The notes beneath the pieces were generated by a model. It saw nothing but the letters and a program-made list of their open reading frames with translations, was not told the origin of the DNA and made no database searches. From NCBI GenBank assembly GCA_030615745.1, contig JAUWYR010000024.1, positions 1-37,257 of the forward strand: a stretch of DNA of 37,257 bases, given 5' to 3'. Numbering within the stretch: position 1 is the stretch's first letter; every line of letters starts with the position of its first letter. This DNA is from Candidatus Zixiibacteriota bacterium. GTDB taxonomy: Bacteria > Zixibacteria > MSB-5A5 > SM23-73-2. Position numbers and translations under genes: made by a program. This document shows, piece after piece, positions 1-8,029 of this stretch.

Positions 1-2229
1 ATCTGTAAGATAGCAGCTCCCTGAGCCATCGAAATCTGTTGGTGGGTCACCACGATCGCCACCGCCAACAGGAACGCCGCGTTCCCAGGCGCCATCAGTA
101 AGAGAAGTGCTATTTTCCACAATCCAGCCAAGATCAGTTTCAAAGTTGTCGGAGAATTCGATCTCGACAGTGTTGGCAGCCACGGTATAGAACGGCTCGT
201 CCGGTGCACCCGCGGGCCAAAGCTGTATCTGTCCTTCCGTAGTCTGGGCCTGGAAGTAAAAAGAGACTCGGCTAACGCACTCGGCTTCGGGGAAAACGGC
301 GTCGTAGACGTTCGGCTCGATCTCGGTCATGGGGATTTGGTCCCAGCCGGATCCGTCGTTGAAATACATCATGCCGGTGCCGGGCTCAGGCTCGGCGGTC
401 ACTCCACTGACAATTACTCGCAGAGCGGTTCCGCCGGCGGGCGAGATTATCTCAGGTAAACTGTCCGGGAAAAAGAAGGCGATCAGCACCAGCTCAGGCG
501 CATCCATGTTATGTGCGCCGAATCCAGCGGCGATTTCGCTGTAGTGCGGCGTGCCGTCGTAGATGTTGCCGTTGTCGTCGTCCAGCGTAAGGTAATCGAT
601 GGTGATGCTTGGGTCGATCCACGAGCCGGTGTGCAGAAACATGGCGTTGATCGCGAGATTGGAGATGATGTCGCGGTAGGTGAAAGGATTGGTGATCAAC
701 AGCTCGTTGCGGCTACTCCAGACGCATCCGGAGAGGAGCTGACCGCAGTAGTGGATATCACCGCTGCAGGGATACTGCATGTCATTGTCGGCATCGCGTA
801 ACGGCTCTTTACAATCGCCGAAAAAGCCGTAGCCAGTGCCCGGGTCGTCCAGGATGAGCACGCCCATCACATCGCCCATGCCCTCGCCATAGGCGCCCTG
901 GCCGCTGCCAGCCATTTCCACGAGGTGATGGCCGTACTCGTGATGGATCACACTTGACCATGCGGTGTTGGGATACCCGCCGCCAGCGCGGCAGAAGGTG
1001 ATCGAGCTACCGTCATACCAGGCATTACCCGGACAGTAGCCGCCGCTTTCGTTGACATTCACCGGGAACTCACTCTCTTGCAGACCCGGATAGTCCGGGT
1101 TATAGATAAGCGTGAAATCGCGGACGATGTTGGACTGGAGGTAACCATTGACCTGGGCCCGGTAGTACTCATCGATGTTAAGATCGTTGTGCATGAAGTT
1201 GGCCGGACCAGGCGGTGTGACTGTCTGGAACAGCAGCGCATCCGAACCCGCCTCGTTGTACACCCGGAACCACAGGCCCCGGAGCCGCGATTCAACGGTC
1301 ACCAGCGAAGAACCCTCGTTGGGAATCACGAAGTCGCCGTTCGAATCGGCGTAGGTGATCGTGCCGCTGATATTGACACGGGCCCACCTCATAGCTTCCG
1401 GCAACTCGTCCTCGCAGAAATCGGCAGCCATGCCTTGCGTCGCCTTACCCTGCACGTTGCCTATCACATCCTCGAATATAATAAGATCCTCCTGGTACAG
1501 AATTGTGCCGGTCTCTGCGTCGGTAATGAATAAGTATTTCTCCGGCTTGCTGCCGTCGGTCGGACGGCCGTTGTCGCCAATGAAGCTGTATGCCAACGCC
1601 GGATAAACGATCATGTCATCCACGCCGGCCCAGATCACTATTTCCGGCTCCGTGAAGTTAATCAGACTCGGCGAGGCCCTCAAGGCGTTGGCAATCCCCT
1701 CGCGGGGATTCAGCAAGCGCGTCTCGATCTGCGGCTTGAACCCACCGAGATTCCGGAGGTCGGCCGAGACCAGCACGAGCGGATACTCCTCCTCGTTCCG
1801 CACCAGCAGAATGAGGCGCGAGCGGAAGACGGGAATGCCATCCTTGTACTGGGCGTAGTAGACGCCGGTGAACTTATACTTGCCGGTCTCACGGTCATAC
1901 ATGATCGGCTGGAGGTACCGGTCGCCTAAGTCCGCAGGATCCACGCCGAACAGGTGAGCGTTGGCCTGAAGGAAATTCTCGGCACTCTGCTCTGGGTTGG
2001 CACCGGAAGAGAAGGTCTCGCCGTAAAGGTGCTTGATTCGCCCCGCTCGCGTGTACGCACCCACTCGAGTGTTGGTGTTGCTGAGCTGAATCAGTGAGTG
2101 ACCCTCAACCTCTCGCAAATCCAAAGGACTGGGTGGATCTGCCAAGGTTGTCCCGGGCGCGGTGCCGAAGATTGACGCTACAATTGAAATGATTAATATA
2201 AAGTTTACAACTGATTTCTTTTCTTTCAT
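1..2229 (-). CDS. Secreted FTP/fungalysin-like zinc metallopeptidase, C-terminus cut by window edge
   Basis: The minus frame is open from ATG at 2229 to base 1 (743 codons, no stop), so the gene runs past the window. Residues 1-30 form a signal peptide (lysines, hydrophobic run, then an Ala-Asp cleavage-like site near 'TTLADP'). Residues about 35-190 resemble the FTP/PepSY propeptide of M4/M36 peptidases. The catalytic region holds HEYGH at residues 430-434 (zinc ligands H430 and H434, catalytic E431) and GEGMGD with E449 as the likely third ligand, the gluzincin arrangement. A beta-sandwich-like region follows from about residue 575. It probably acts outside the cell as an endopeptidase activated by loss of the propeptide. 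Base composition is odd: the gene body is clearly GC-rich while the first ~25 codons and all flanking DNA are AT-rich, which suggests transfer. Family assignment is firm; M36 versus M4 is not. Confidence 0.85.
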   Translation of the reverse strand, partial: MKEKKSVVNFILIISIVASIFGTAPGTTLADPPSPLDLREVEGHSLIQLSNTNTRVGAYTRAGRIKHLYGETFSSGANPEQSAENFLQANAHLFGVDPADLGDRYLQPIMYDRETGKYKFTGVYYAQYKDGIPVFRSRLILLVRNEEEYPLVLVSADLRNLGGFKPQIETRLLNPREGIANALRASPSLINFTEPEIVIWAGVDDMIVYPALAYSFIGDNGRPTDGSKPEKYLFITDAETGTILYQEDLIIFEDVIGNVQGKATQGMAADFCEDELPEAMRWARVNISGTITYADSNGDFVIPNEGSSLVTVESRLRGLWFRVYNEAGSDALLFQTVTPPGPANFMHNDLNIDEYYRAQVNGYLQSNIVRDFTLIYNPDYPGLQESEFPVNVNESGGYCPGNAWYDGSSITFCRAGGGYPNTAWSSVIHHEYGHHLVEMAGSGQGAYGEGMGDVMGVLILDDPGTGYGFFGDCKEPLRDADNDMQYPCSGDIHYCGQLLSGCVWSSRNELLITNPFTYRDIISNLAINAMFLHTGSWIDPSITIDYLTLDDDNGNIYDGTPHYSEIAAGFGAHNMDAPELVLIAFFFPDSLPEIISPAGGTALRVIVSGVTAEPEPGTGMMYFNDGSGWDQIPMTEIEPNVYDAVFPEAECVSRVSFYFQAQTTEGQIQLWPAGAPDEPFYTVAANTVEIEFSDNFETDLGWIVENSTSLTDGAWERGVPVGGGDRGDPPTDFDGSGSCYLTD

Positions 2230-2323
2230 TGTATCCCTCTCCATTGTTAGTTGAAAAGCGGTTATACTCCATGCCGAAGCAACTTCGGCAAAAAAGAGAT
2301 TGATCGTCTCTTCAATGCAACTC

Positions 2324-2358
2324 CGGAATGCAACTCAAAAGTTTTGAGTTACGTTCCG
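2324..2358. other. Hairpin in the 5' leader of the metallopeptidase gene
   Basis: The arms CGGAA (2324-2328) and TTCCG (2354-2358) flank an inner perfect palindrome, AACTCAAAAGTTTTGAGTT, with matching 3-base bulges. On the plus strand it is followed by ATTTTT, so it could act as a terminator in that direction. On the minus strand it would sit near the start of the metallopeptidase mRNA. A smaller hairpin, GCCGAAGCAACTTCGGC, lies nearer the gene at about 2273-2289. Confidence 0.55.
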
Positions 2359-2373
2359 ATTTTTCTGCTGCTA

Positions 2374-2403
2374 CGAATATGCTTGCTTTTATGAATTTGT
2401 CAA
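2374..2403 (-). promoter_or_regulatory. Candidate promoter of the metallopeptidase gene
   Basis: The minus strand has a perfect -35 box TTGACA (2403-2398), and a weaker -10 (ATATTC or TATTCG) follows after 17-18 bases. This predicts a leader of about 135 bases containing the hairpins. The weak -10 limits confidence. Confidence 0.35.
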
Positions 2404-2636
2404 GTTTTTAAAAAGAGAGGTAGTTGCGGAGGCGAATAATACCCATGAGGTCCTTTAATAACTCCAAAAGCGTTGTGAGAATCATATATGGCTTGATAGC
2501 TTATGTCTTAAACCAAAAAAAGGATATGCCCAAATACAAATTTACACAATTATTTTGACATAATTAGTGTCAAGAATTTTGTGCAAAAATTTTTTTAGGC
2601 AAAGGTATCCTCCAAATCTGATTATTTATTCCTTTC

Positions 2637-2665
2637 TTGACAAAATCAAAAAATTTCTTAATTTA
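2637..2665 (+). promoter_or_regulatory. Candidate promoter of the C25 peptidase gene
   Basis: TTGACA at 2637-2642 is followed after 16-17 bases by a TAATTT/AATTTA -10-like box. A better TATAAT lies slightly further on but at a 21-base spacing. The leader to the ATG at 2776 would be about 105 bases. Confidence 0.35.
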
Positions 2666-2775
2666 TAATTGAAAGTTAGTAATTTAAGCAATTTATAAAA
2701 TCTATCTTTAATTAGTAGAAATTCTTAATATTTCAAACGGAATAAAGTAACTATAAACGATTCACGGAGTCTAAA

Positions 2776-4638
2776 ATGACAATGACTAAAAAATTAATGA
2801 TAGTTTATTGTATGTGCGGGTTGATTTTATCTGGCTTAAACTATGACCCTGATGATTCATATCTTAATACAGCATATGGGCAGAATTTCGAGAAGGACTC
2901 TGAAAATAGAAAACCTAAAGCTTTTAGTGAAAAAGAGGGCATAGCCAAGAAAGTGAATTTTAAGGAGGTTACCGTAACCAGATGGAAGGATTCTCAAGAT
3001 AGGAAACCCATAAGCTATGTGGAATGGAGGAACAGAGTCGGGGAAAGGGGTCTATTTAAGATAGAACTTTCTAAGAAAAGTCTGAAACTTAAAAGAAAAG
3101 GAAACGGGGCAAAGTTCTGTGTGATAGTGAATTCTACTCTTTATGATGATATCCAATCTTCTGTAGATCAATATGTGATGGATCTTACAAAAGAAGGATA
3201 TGATGTTGAAGTTTATACCACCTCTGGTGGCACTCCAGAGGATCTCCGTGCTTTCCTTCAGGGAAGATACTCTTTGGGTCTCGTGGGATGCATCTTTATT
3301 GGAGATCTTCCTGTTGCCTGGTATGAGACCGAGTGCTGGGATCCTCCAGAGCATGAGGAGTTTCCCATTGATTTATATTATATGGATTTAGATGGAACCT
3401 TCGGAGATTCAGACTTAGATGGAATCTATGATTCTCATACTGGTGACATTTCACCTGAGATATGGATTGGTAGACTAACAGCCTCCACTCTTACTTTAGG
3501 CGGAGCTAATGAAGTCTCTTTGGTTCAAAATTATTTTTATAAAAATCATCTGTACAGAAGTGGGCTACTTTCTCTTAATAATCGTGCCTTAGTGTATATT
3601 GATGACGACTGGGTTTACTGGGCAGATGAGTGGGATACCGATGTTGGAGAAGCATATAGTGAAAGAACCCTAATTAAAGATGAGTTGACAACCATACACA
3701 CTGATTACGAAAGCAGACTCCCGCAAAACTATGAGTTTATCCAGATATGTGCTCATTCAAGCCCCTTTGAGCATTGGTTCAAAATCCCTCCTGATGAATG
3801 GGACGGATATACCAGCAATTCTGAGGTGAAAGCCATTGATCCTTTAGCCTTTTTCTATAATCTTTTTGCCTGTTCCAATGCAAGATACGTGGAGGCAAAT
3901 TATATGGGAGGCTGGTACATTTTCTGTCAGACTTATGGACTTGGAGCCCTGGGCAGTGCCAAGACCGGTTCTATGCTTAACTTTGGTAATTTCTACCAAC
4001 CTTTCGGAGAGGGAAAAACAATAGGAGAAGCTTTCTGCGATTGGTTTTCCAGTATAGCCTCTGGTGGGTTTGAGGAATGGGAAGTATGCTGGTTTTATGG
4101 AATGACATTATTAGGCGATCCAACTCTTACCCTTAAGAATAAACCTACACTTTATGCTCCTGCTGACTCGACCATAATATATGATATTACTCCTACATTT
4201 AAATGGTCTCATACTGCTGGAACTGGAGGCACATATACTTTAGAATATGACACTAACAGCCTATTCTCAGCTCCGGAAGTATTTGACAGCTTGACAGATA
4301 CCGTGTTCACTGTTCCTGATACCCTTCCCTTATCTTATTTTACTTATTACTGGAGGGTGCAAGCTATAGATGAAGCTCAAAATCCATCTGGTTATCAATC
4401 CCATCCTTTCTCTTTCACTGTATATATGTGTGGAGATGCTAACAATGACTACACATTAGACCTTGCTGATGTTATCTGGATAGCAAATTATAAATTAAAA
4501 TCAGGTCCTCAGCCTATTCCCACTGAGTTAGCAGGTGATGCAAATGGAGACTGCGCAGTAGATTTATCCGATGTCGTCTATTTGGCAAATTACCTGCTCA
4601 AAGGAGGTCCAGACCCTGTTCCCTGTGAGGAATATTAA
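2776..4638 (+). CDS. Secreted C25 (gingipain-like) cysteine peptidase with FN3-like and dockerin domains
   Basis: The 620-residue protein has an N-terminal signal-like hydrophobic segment (MTMTKKLMIVYCMCGLILSG). The C25 catalytic core spans about residues 110-450. The catalytic His is H327 in 'ICAHSS' and the nucleophile C366 in 'FACSNARY'; the family hallmarks 'GCIFIGDLP' and 'MTLLGDPTLTL' are also present. An Ig/FN3-like domain follows (about 455-550). A two-repeat dockerin-like C-terminus comes last, with Ca-loop patterns GDANNDYTLDL and GDANGDCAVDL, each ending in (K/L)xGGPxP or similar. C25 enzymes are secreted endopeptidases. The C-terminal module suggests anchoring to a surface or partner protein. 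The start is the first ATG after CACGGAG; a second ATG two codons on is possible. It is a lone gene with a strong terminator at 4709. Confidence 0.9.
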   Translation: MTMTKKLMIVYCMCGLILSGLNYDPDDSYLNTAYGQNFEKDSENRKPKAFSEKEGIAKKVNFKEVTVTRWKDSQDRKPISYVEWRNRVGERGLFKIELSKKSLKLKRKGNGAKFCVIVNSTLYDDIQSSVDQYVMDLTKEGYDVEVYTTSGGTPEDLRAFLQGRYSLGLVGCIFIGDLPVAWYETECWDPPEHEEFPIDLYYMDLDGTFGDSDLDGIYDSHTGDISPEIWIGRLTASTLTLGGANEVSLVQNYFYKNHLYRSGLLSLNNRALVYIDDDWVYWADEWDTDVGEAYSERTLIKDELTTIHTDYESRLPQNYEFIQICAHSSPFEHWFKIPPDEWDGYTSNSEVKAIDPLAFFYNLFACSNARYVEANYMGGWYIFCQTYGLGALGSAKTGSMLNFGNFYQPFGEGKTIGEAFCDWFSSIASGGFEEWEVCWFYGMTLLGDPTLTLKNKPTLYAPADSTIIYDITPTFKWSHTAGTGGTYTLEYDTNSLFSAPEVFDSLTDTVFTVPDTLPLSYFTYYWRVQAIDEAQNPSGYQSHPFSFTVYMCGDANNDYTLDLADVIWIANYKLKSGPQPIPTELAGDANGDCAVDLSDVVYLANYLLKGGPDPVPCEEY

Positions 4639-4708
4639 GAGATAAGACAATATGAGTTTAAAAGTAAACATAAATGTTTACACTCCAATTACTACACCAA
4701 TTTATGTG

Positions 4709-4741
4709 CTCGGCAGGTCCCCGACCTGCCGAGAGTTTTTT
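4709..4741 (+). terminator. Rho-independent terminator of the C25 peptidase gene
   Basis: The stem CTCGGCAGGTC (4709-4719) pairs perfectly with GACCTGCCGAG (4723-4733) across a CCC loop. It is followed by AG and six Ts. Confidence 0.85.
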
Positions 4742-4766
4742 GCTGACGGGTCAGGGACCCGTCAGC
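4742..4766. repeat. Perfect 11-bp-stem hairpin
   Basis: GCTGACGGGTC pairs with GACCCGTCAGC across an AGG loop, directly after the terminator T-run. Like its neighbours it has a GGTC-N3-GACC centre with different outer arms. Confidence 0.7.
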
Positions 4767-4809
4767 CACTGAAAGTCAGTTGAGTTAGGAGAAAGTTAAA
4801 AGCGTAACT

Positions 4810-4835
4810 CACTGTTGGTCTTAAGACCAACAGTG
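4810..4835. repeat. Palindromic repeat A, copy 1 (core GTTGGTCTTAAGACCAAC)
   Basis: This is a perfect 26-base palindrome with outer arms CACT/AGTG. Copies 2-4 share the 18-base core or most of it but have different, still complementary, outer arms. Confidence 0.85.
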
Positions 4836-4843
4836 AACAAAAC

Positions 4844-4882
4844 CCTCTGCTACGCGTAGCGGAGCCTTTATGGCTCCGCTAC
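4844..4882. repeat. Repeat B, copy 1 (GCTACGCGTAGC plus GGAGCC-TTTAT-GGCTCC)
   Basis: It consists of two overlapping palindromes: GCTACGCGTAGC at 4849-4860, and an 11-bp stem GTAGCGGAGCC/GGCTCCGCTAC with a TTTAT loop at 4856-4882. A closely similar copy lies at 27455-27489. Confidence 0.8.
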
Positions 4883-4946
4883 CTTAATTGTAGACCCCCT
4901 CTGCCCCGGCTTTTTGCCCGCTTTTTCTTGTTTAAGATAGACTTTT

Positions 4947-5333
4947 TTAAAGATAAGCTATCGCCTCAATTTCAACATCCACATCCTTGGGTAATCTTTT
5001 TACCTCAATAGTTGAGCGAGCTGGCGGGTCCAATTCAAAATACTTTTGATAAGCCTGATTCATCTTAGGAAAATCATCCATATTTTTCAAAAAAACAGTG
5101 GTCTTGACCACCTTATCCAAATCTGAACCAGCCTCCTCTAAGATTGCTTTAAGATTCTCAAGAACTCTTTGAGTCTTTTTTTCAATTTCTCCTGAGACCA
5201 ACTCACCTGTTTTCGGGTCTGCAGGTATCTGACCTGAGATAAATATAAGTCCTAATTTATCGAGCTTTATTCCCTGACTATAAGGACCGATCGCACCAGG
5301 AGCCTTATCTGTTTTAATTACAGTTTTAGCCAT
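4947..5333 (-). CDS. ridA: RidA/YjgF family 2-iminobutanoate/2-iminopropanoate deaminase
   Basis: The 128-residue protein has the family's usual length. It carries the signature '[11 protein letters not shown]' near the N-terminus, '[14 protein letters not shown]', the substrate-carboxylate-binding arginine in 'PPARSTIEV', and the C-terminal 'DVEIEAIA'. RidA trimers hydrolyse reactive enamine/imine products of PLP enzymes such as threonine dehydratase to 2-oxoacids in the cytosol. The ATG is preceded by AGGAGG at good spacing. A PLP-dependent desulfhydrase-like gene lies two genes upstream on the same strand, which fits a shared theme of PLP-derived intermediates, but an operon is not shown. 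Confidence 0.93.
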   Translation of the reverse strand: MAKTVIKTDKAPGAIGPYSQGIKLDKLGLIFISGQIPADPKTGELVSGEIEKKTQRVLENLKAILEEAGSDLDKVVKTTVFLKNMDDFPKMNQAYQKYFELDPPARSTIEVKRLPKDVDVEIEAIAYL

Positions 5334-5359
5334 AAAACCTCCTTTTTTATCTTTATCCT

Positions 5360-5389
5360 AAAATAAAACAATTAAAATTTCAGTGTCAA
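5360..5389 (-). promoter_or_regulatory. Candidate ridA promoter
   Basis: The minus strand has TTGACA (5389-5384), an 18-base spacer and TATTTT (5365-5360), about 27 bases ahead of the ridA start codon. Confidence 0.4.
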
Positions 5390-5412
5390 TTTTAAAATTT
5401 GCTTTCTGGGGT

Positions 5413-5460
5413 GTTCACTGTTGGTCTTAAGACCAACAGTAAACGCAAACAACAGTGAAC
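5413..5460. repeat. Palindromic repeat A, copy 2, with an extra right arm
   Basis: ACTGTTGGTCTTAAGACCAACAGT forms a 24-base palindrome at 5417-5440. A second right arm, AACAGTGAAC, at 5451-5460 can pair with GTTCACTGTT at 5413-5422, so two alternative hairpins are possible. This looks like a partial duplication of the arm. It lies between the unknown gene (ends 5487) and ridA. Confidence 0.75.
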
Positions 5461-5486
5461 AAAAGCTAAAACTTAGTGGAAAACTT

Positions 5487-6110
5487 TTAAGCTGACGCAG
5501 AACCTTTTAGAAATAAAAGGATTGTTTCTAATCCACAGATCACATTAGACAAAAGCCTTGAGTAGCGTTTTAGAAGCTCGGTGTATTGCCACTTAACTCG
5601 AAAAGCTTTCTGAGGGAGATCGAATATCTCTAAAAGTGTTTTTTTATAGATTTCATCCAAATATTTCAAAACAAAGTAGGGGTTATCTCTAAGATTTGGG
5701 TCTTCGATTTCACCTCCAGCGATTATCTCCTTATAGGTCTCCACTTTTTCTAAGATAACAGTGCCCAAGCACCAAGGGGTCATAATAACTGCAAGGTTTT
5801 GTGAATCTCCATAGAAGCTATGGATGATTTTCAGAACAAGTTCAACAATGATTTTCCTTGCTCTGTAGTAAGATAAAGTTTCGATCCTCTCAGGGTCACA
5901 CTCACAAATTCTTTTATCCAGCTCTTCTTTTTCCCTCAGACATCTTTTCTCAGCAGATTCTAAAAATTTGTAATAATCCTCAAAGTAAACTTTTGCATTC
6001 TCATTTATAGTGTGAATATAATATCCACCTTCATCTTTATGAATCTTAGGCTCTTTAATCTTTTTTAATCTCTCAGGGGGAAATCCTCTTTTAATACCGT
6101 TAGAAAGCAT
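5487..6110 (-). CDS. Unknown protein, about 207 residues
   Basis: I do not recognise this protein. The frame opens further upstream (6179), but ATG at 6110 is preceded by AGGAGAAAAG, a good ribosome site, so I start there (MLSNGIKRGFPPERL). The product is mostly helical, charged and without a signal peptide or membrane segment. Seen features are a 'YYIHTINENAKVYFEDYYKF' region, four cysteines, two of them close together in 'RICECDPERIETLSYYRA', and a long C-terminal helical bundle rich in Tyr and Leu. It is likely cytosolic. The neighbours (desulfhydrase upstream, ridA downstream) give no clear role. Confidence 0.7.
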   Translation of the reverse strand: MLSNGIKRGFPPERLKKIKEPKIHKDEGGYYIHTINENAKVYFEDYYKFLESAEKRCLREKEELDKRICECDPERIETLSYYRARKIIVELVLKIIHSFYGDSQNLAVIMTPWCLGTVILEKVETYKEIIAGGEIEDPNLRDNPYFVLKYLDEIYKKTLLEIFDLPQKAFRVKWQYTELLKRYSRLLSNVICGLETILLFLKGSASA

Positions 6111-6377
6111 CTTTTCTCCTTTTACAATCTGTAAAAAGAGCAAAAAATATGCCCCTGAAAACCCTCTTAAAGCTTGCAAAAACGCTTTCTCAGGATGCTT
6201 CTAATCCTTTTAGGTAAATATACTTAGAAAAAAGATTCTGATTTTAAAAGGATTTAAAGAAGAACAAATTGCAAAGAGTGAATTTATAAATATGCAACCC
6301 ACTTCATACTTGGTGCAAAGGCAAGCTTAAAAAAATATCAGAAAATATCGGTTTTTCTGATCAACCAGACCAAGCAT

Positions 6378-6450
6378 AGTAGGTCAACCATGGCGAAGCC
6401 TGGTTGGCAACTCTTTTTTGTCAAGCACCCTTCGGGATGCTTGACCTACT
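6378..6450. repeat. Inverted-repeat element overlapping the 3' end of the desulfhydrase gene
   Basis: AGTAGGTCA (about 6378-6387) and TGACCTACT (about 6442-6450) bracket two hairpins: CAACCATGGCGAAGCCTGGTTG and TCAAGCACCC-TTC-GGGATGCTTGA. The second hairpin supplies the last codons and the stop of the gene to its right. Confidence 0.55.
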
Positions 6451-7428
6451 AAAAAATTTCTCCTTTATCGGAAAAAGGCCAAATCCACCCCCAGTATGCA
6501 GAAACAAAATCTTTTCCTTTTTGGAAAAATTTCCCAAATTTATCTGGTCAACCAGACCAAGCATAGCCTTTCCTGTATATACCGGGTCCAATATTATACC
6601 AGTATTTTTCGAAACAGATTTTATCAAGTCAAGCTCTATTTTCCTTGATTTTCCATAACCTTTGCCAACATAACCATCAATAACCTTTATTTCATCTTCT
6701 TTAAAAGAAAATTTTTGTTTAAAGTTTTCTTTATAAGATTGAACCAAGCTTTTAATCCTTTGTGTGGCAATCTTAGAGGTCTCCCTGATGTTAAATCCGA
6801 TGATTTCGACTTTCCAGTTCAAAAGTTTTTTGCCGATATAAAGTCCGGAATATGTTCCTCCAGAGCTAACTGCGGTAATTATCTTATCGATTCTCAAACC
6901 CAAAGAATCTATTTGAGATTTGACCTCTAAACAGGCTTTAATATATCCCCAGATCCCCAAGGCATTAGAACCGCCCTCAGGAATAACATATCCATTTTGA
7001 CCTTTTCTTTTTAAATTCTTTTTCAATTTTTCCATTATCTCATCAACATATTCATATTCCTCAGAGCTAATATATTTTATCTTTGCATTAGTCATTTTAT
7101 CTAAAAAAAGGTTACCATCAAGTTTTGGCACCTCTTCTTTAAATAAGACCAAATGTGATTTTAATCCGAGCTGAGCGGAAATGATCGCAGTTGCTCTGGC
7201 ATGATTTGACTGAACCCCTCCACAGGTAATAAGGGTATCACACCCTTTCTTTATGGCATCATAAGCTAAAAACTCGAGCTTTCTTACCTTGTTACCTGAT
7301 AGTCCGAATCCAGTTAAATCATCTCTTTTGATAAAGATATTATAATCATCTGAGACATGAGGAATTCTTCTCCATTTCTCGACAGGGGTTGGAAGCATTG
7401 CTAATTTTATGGTTTTAGGAAATAGCAT
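6421..7428 (-). CDS. D-cysteine desulfhydrase / ACC deaminase-family PLP enzyme
   Basis: The 335-residue protein belongs to the fold-type II PLP family. The PLP lysine lies in 'GLSGNKVRKLEFL', the ring-stacking/active-site region in 'CGGVQSNHARATA', the phosphate-binding loop in 'SSGGTYSGLY' and the C-terminal 'LHTGGGFGLF'. Family members convert D-cysteine to pyruvate, H2S and ammonia, or open ACC to 2-oxobutyrate; sequence alone cannot settle the substrate. The length and N-terminus (LPTPVEKWRRI) favour the DcyD type. The last residues (about 'SSIPKGA') are encoded by a palindromic element, suggesting the original tail was replaced. ATG at 7428 lies about 10 bases after a GGAG. It is divergent from ruvX. 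Confidence 0.85.
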   Translation of the reverse strand: MLFPKTIKLAMLPTPVEKWRRIPHVSDDYNIFIKRDDLTGFGLSGNKVRKLEFLAYDAIKKGCDTLITCGGVQSNHARATAIISAQLGLKSHLVLFKEEVPKLDGNLFLDKMTNAKIKYISSEEYEYVDEIMEKLKKNLKRKGQNGYVIPEGGSNALGIWGYIKACLEVKSQIDSLGLRIDKIITAVSSGGTYSGLYIGKKLLNWKVEIIGFNIRETSKIATQRIKSLVQSYKENFKQKFSFKEDEIKVIDGYVGKGYGKSRKIELDLIKSVSKNTGIILDPVYTGKAMLGLVDQINLGNFSKKEKILFLHTGGGFGLFPIKEKFFSRSSIPKGA

Positions 7429-7545
7429 TGATATATAACTCCTTTCTACCTTTTATTTAATAATTTCAATTTTATTAAAAAAGCAAGTGAAATTTTTTTA
7501 TTACCTGAAAAAAAACTTAAAATATCACATAATAACTTTTTTTAT

Positions 7546-7573
7546 TTGACAAAAATTTTAAGTTAGCTAAATT
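7546..7573 (+). promoter_or_regulatory. ruvX-mltG promoter, predicting an almost leaderless mRNA
   Basis: TTGACA (7546-7551), a 16-base spacer and TAAATT (7568-7573) are present. The ATG of ruvX is at 7583, so initiation 6-8 bases after the -10 would leave only a few bases before the start codon. No Shine-Dalgarno sequence precedes that ATG. Confidence 0.55.
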
Positions 7574-7582
7574 AATTTTGTC

Positions 7583-8029
7583 ATGTCCAGAATCTTAGGA
7601 ATCGACTATGGAGAAAGAAGGATTGGCTTAGCAATATCTGACCCTCTGGGTATAATTGCTCAAACTCTTACAACTTTAGACACTAAAAAGATAAAAGACC
7701 CTTTTTTTGAGATTAAAAATATCGTCAAAGAAAAAAAGGTGAAAAAAATAGTTGTTGGTTTGCCTAAAAATATGGATGGAACAATCGGAGAACAAGGGAA
7801 AAAAGTTTTAGAGTTTGCAAAAAATCTCTCCAAAGAAGTTAATATGAAAATAGATTTCTGGGATGAGAGGCTCTCGTCTGTTGAATCACAAAAGATTTTA
7901 AAAGAGACGAAAAGAAAAATCAAACAGGATAAAAAAATTGTGGATAGAATCTCCGCATCCTTGATTTTACAAGGATATTTAGAAAGTTTGAAATCAAATT
8001 CTATGAATCCTTCCAAAAAAGATGAGTGA
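7583..8029 (+). CDS. ruvX: RuvX/YqgF RNase-H-fold nuclease (Holliday junction resolvase-like)
   Basis: The 148-residue protein has the usual length. N-terminal 'GIDYGERRIGLAISDP' carries the first catalytic Asp, 'VVGLPKNMDGTIGEQG' the Glu region, 'WDERLSSVES' the third acidic motif and 'DRISASLILQGYLES' the C-terminal Asp. The family is essential in many bacteria; it is linked to 16S pre-rRNA maturation and was first described as a Holliday junction resolvase. The start codon has no SD and sits just after a -10 box. The stop overlaps the mltG start by 8 bases, so the two are translationally coupled. The C-terminal tail contains ATTCTATGAATCCTTC, which recurs at about 17703. Confidence 0.93.
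   Translation: MSRILGIDYGERRIGLAISDPLGIIAQTLTTLDTKKIKDPFFEIKNIVKEKKVKKIVVGLPKNMDGTIGEQGKKVLEFAKNLSKEVNMKIDFWDERLSSVESQKILKETKRKIKQDKKIVDRISASLILQGYLESLKSNSMNPSKKDE

Larger units (their letters stand above)
2230..2775. other. AT-rich divergent intergenic region between two secreted peptidase genes
   Basis: No gene is seen in this 546-base stretch. It separates two divergently transcribed secreted peptidases and carries promoter-like boxes for both. It also holds hairpins in the leader of the minus-strand gene, and an inverted repeat TTGACA-N7-TGTCAA at 2555-2573 that could be an operator. The rest is A/T runs. Confidence 0.6.
4639..4946. other. Convergent intergenic region packed with palindromes
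   Basis: No gene is seen. Between the C25 gene and ridA lie, in order: a terminator hairpin (4709-4733), a second 11-bp-stem hairpin (4742-4766), the GTTGGTCTTAAGACCAAC palindrome (4810-4835) and a paired-palindrome element (4844-4882). All have near-perfect stems. Confidence 0.8.

Noticed and set aside
329-1858. Plus-strand open frames at the left end
   Set aside because: They are shadows in GC-rich DNA opposite the metallopeptidase, whose minus frame is open for 743 codons with a clear HEYGH site and signal peptide.
4709-4882. CRISPR-like or attC-like array of hairpins
   Set aside because: The repeats are not regularly spaced, have no constant spacer length, and no cas or integrase gene is adjacent; the xer gene lies elsewhere in a housekeeping operon.
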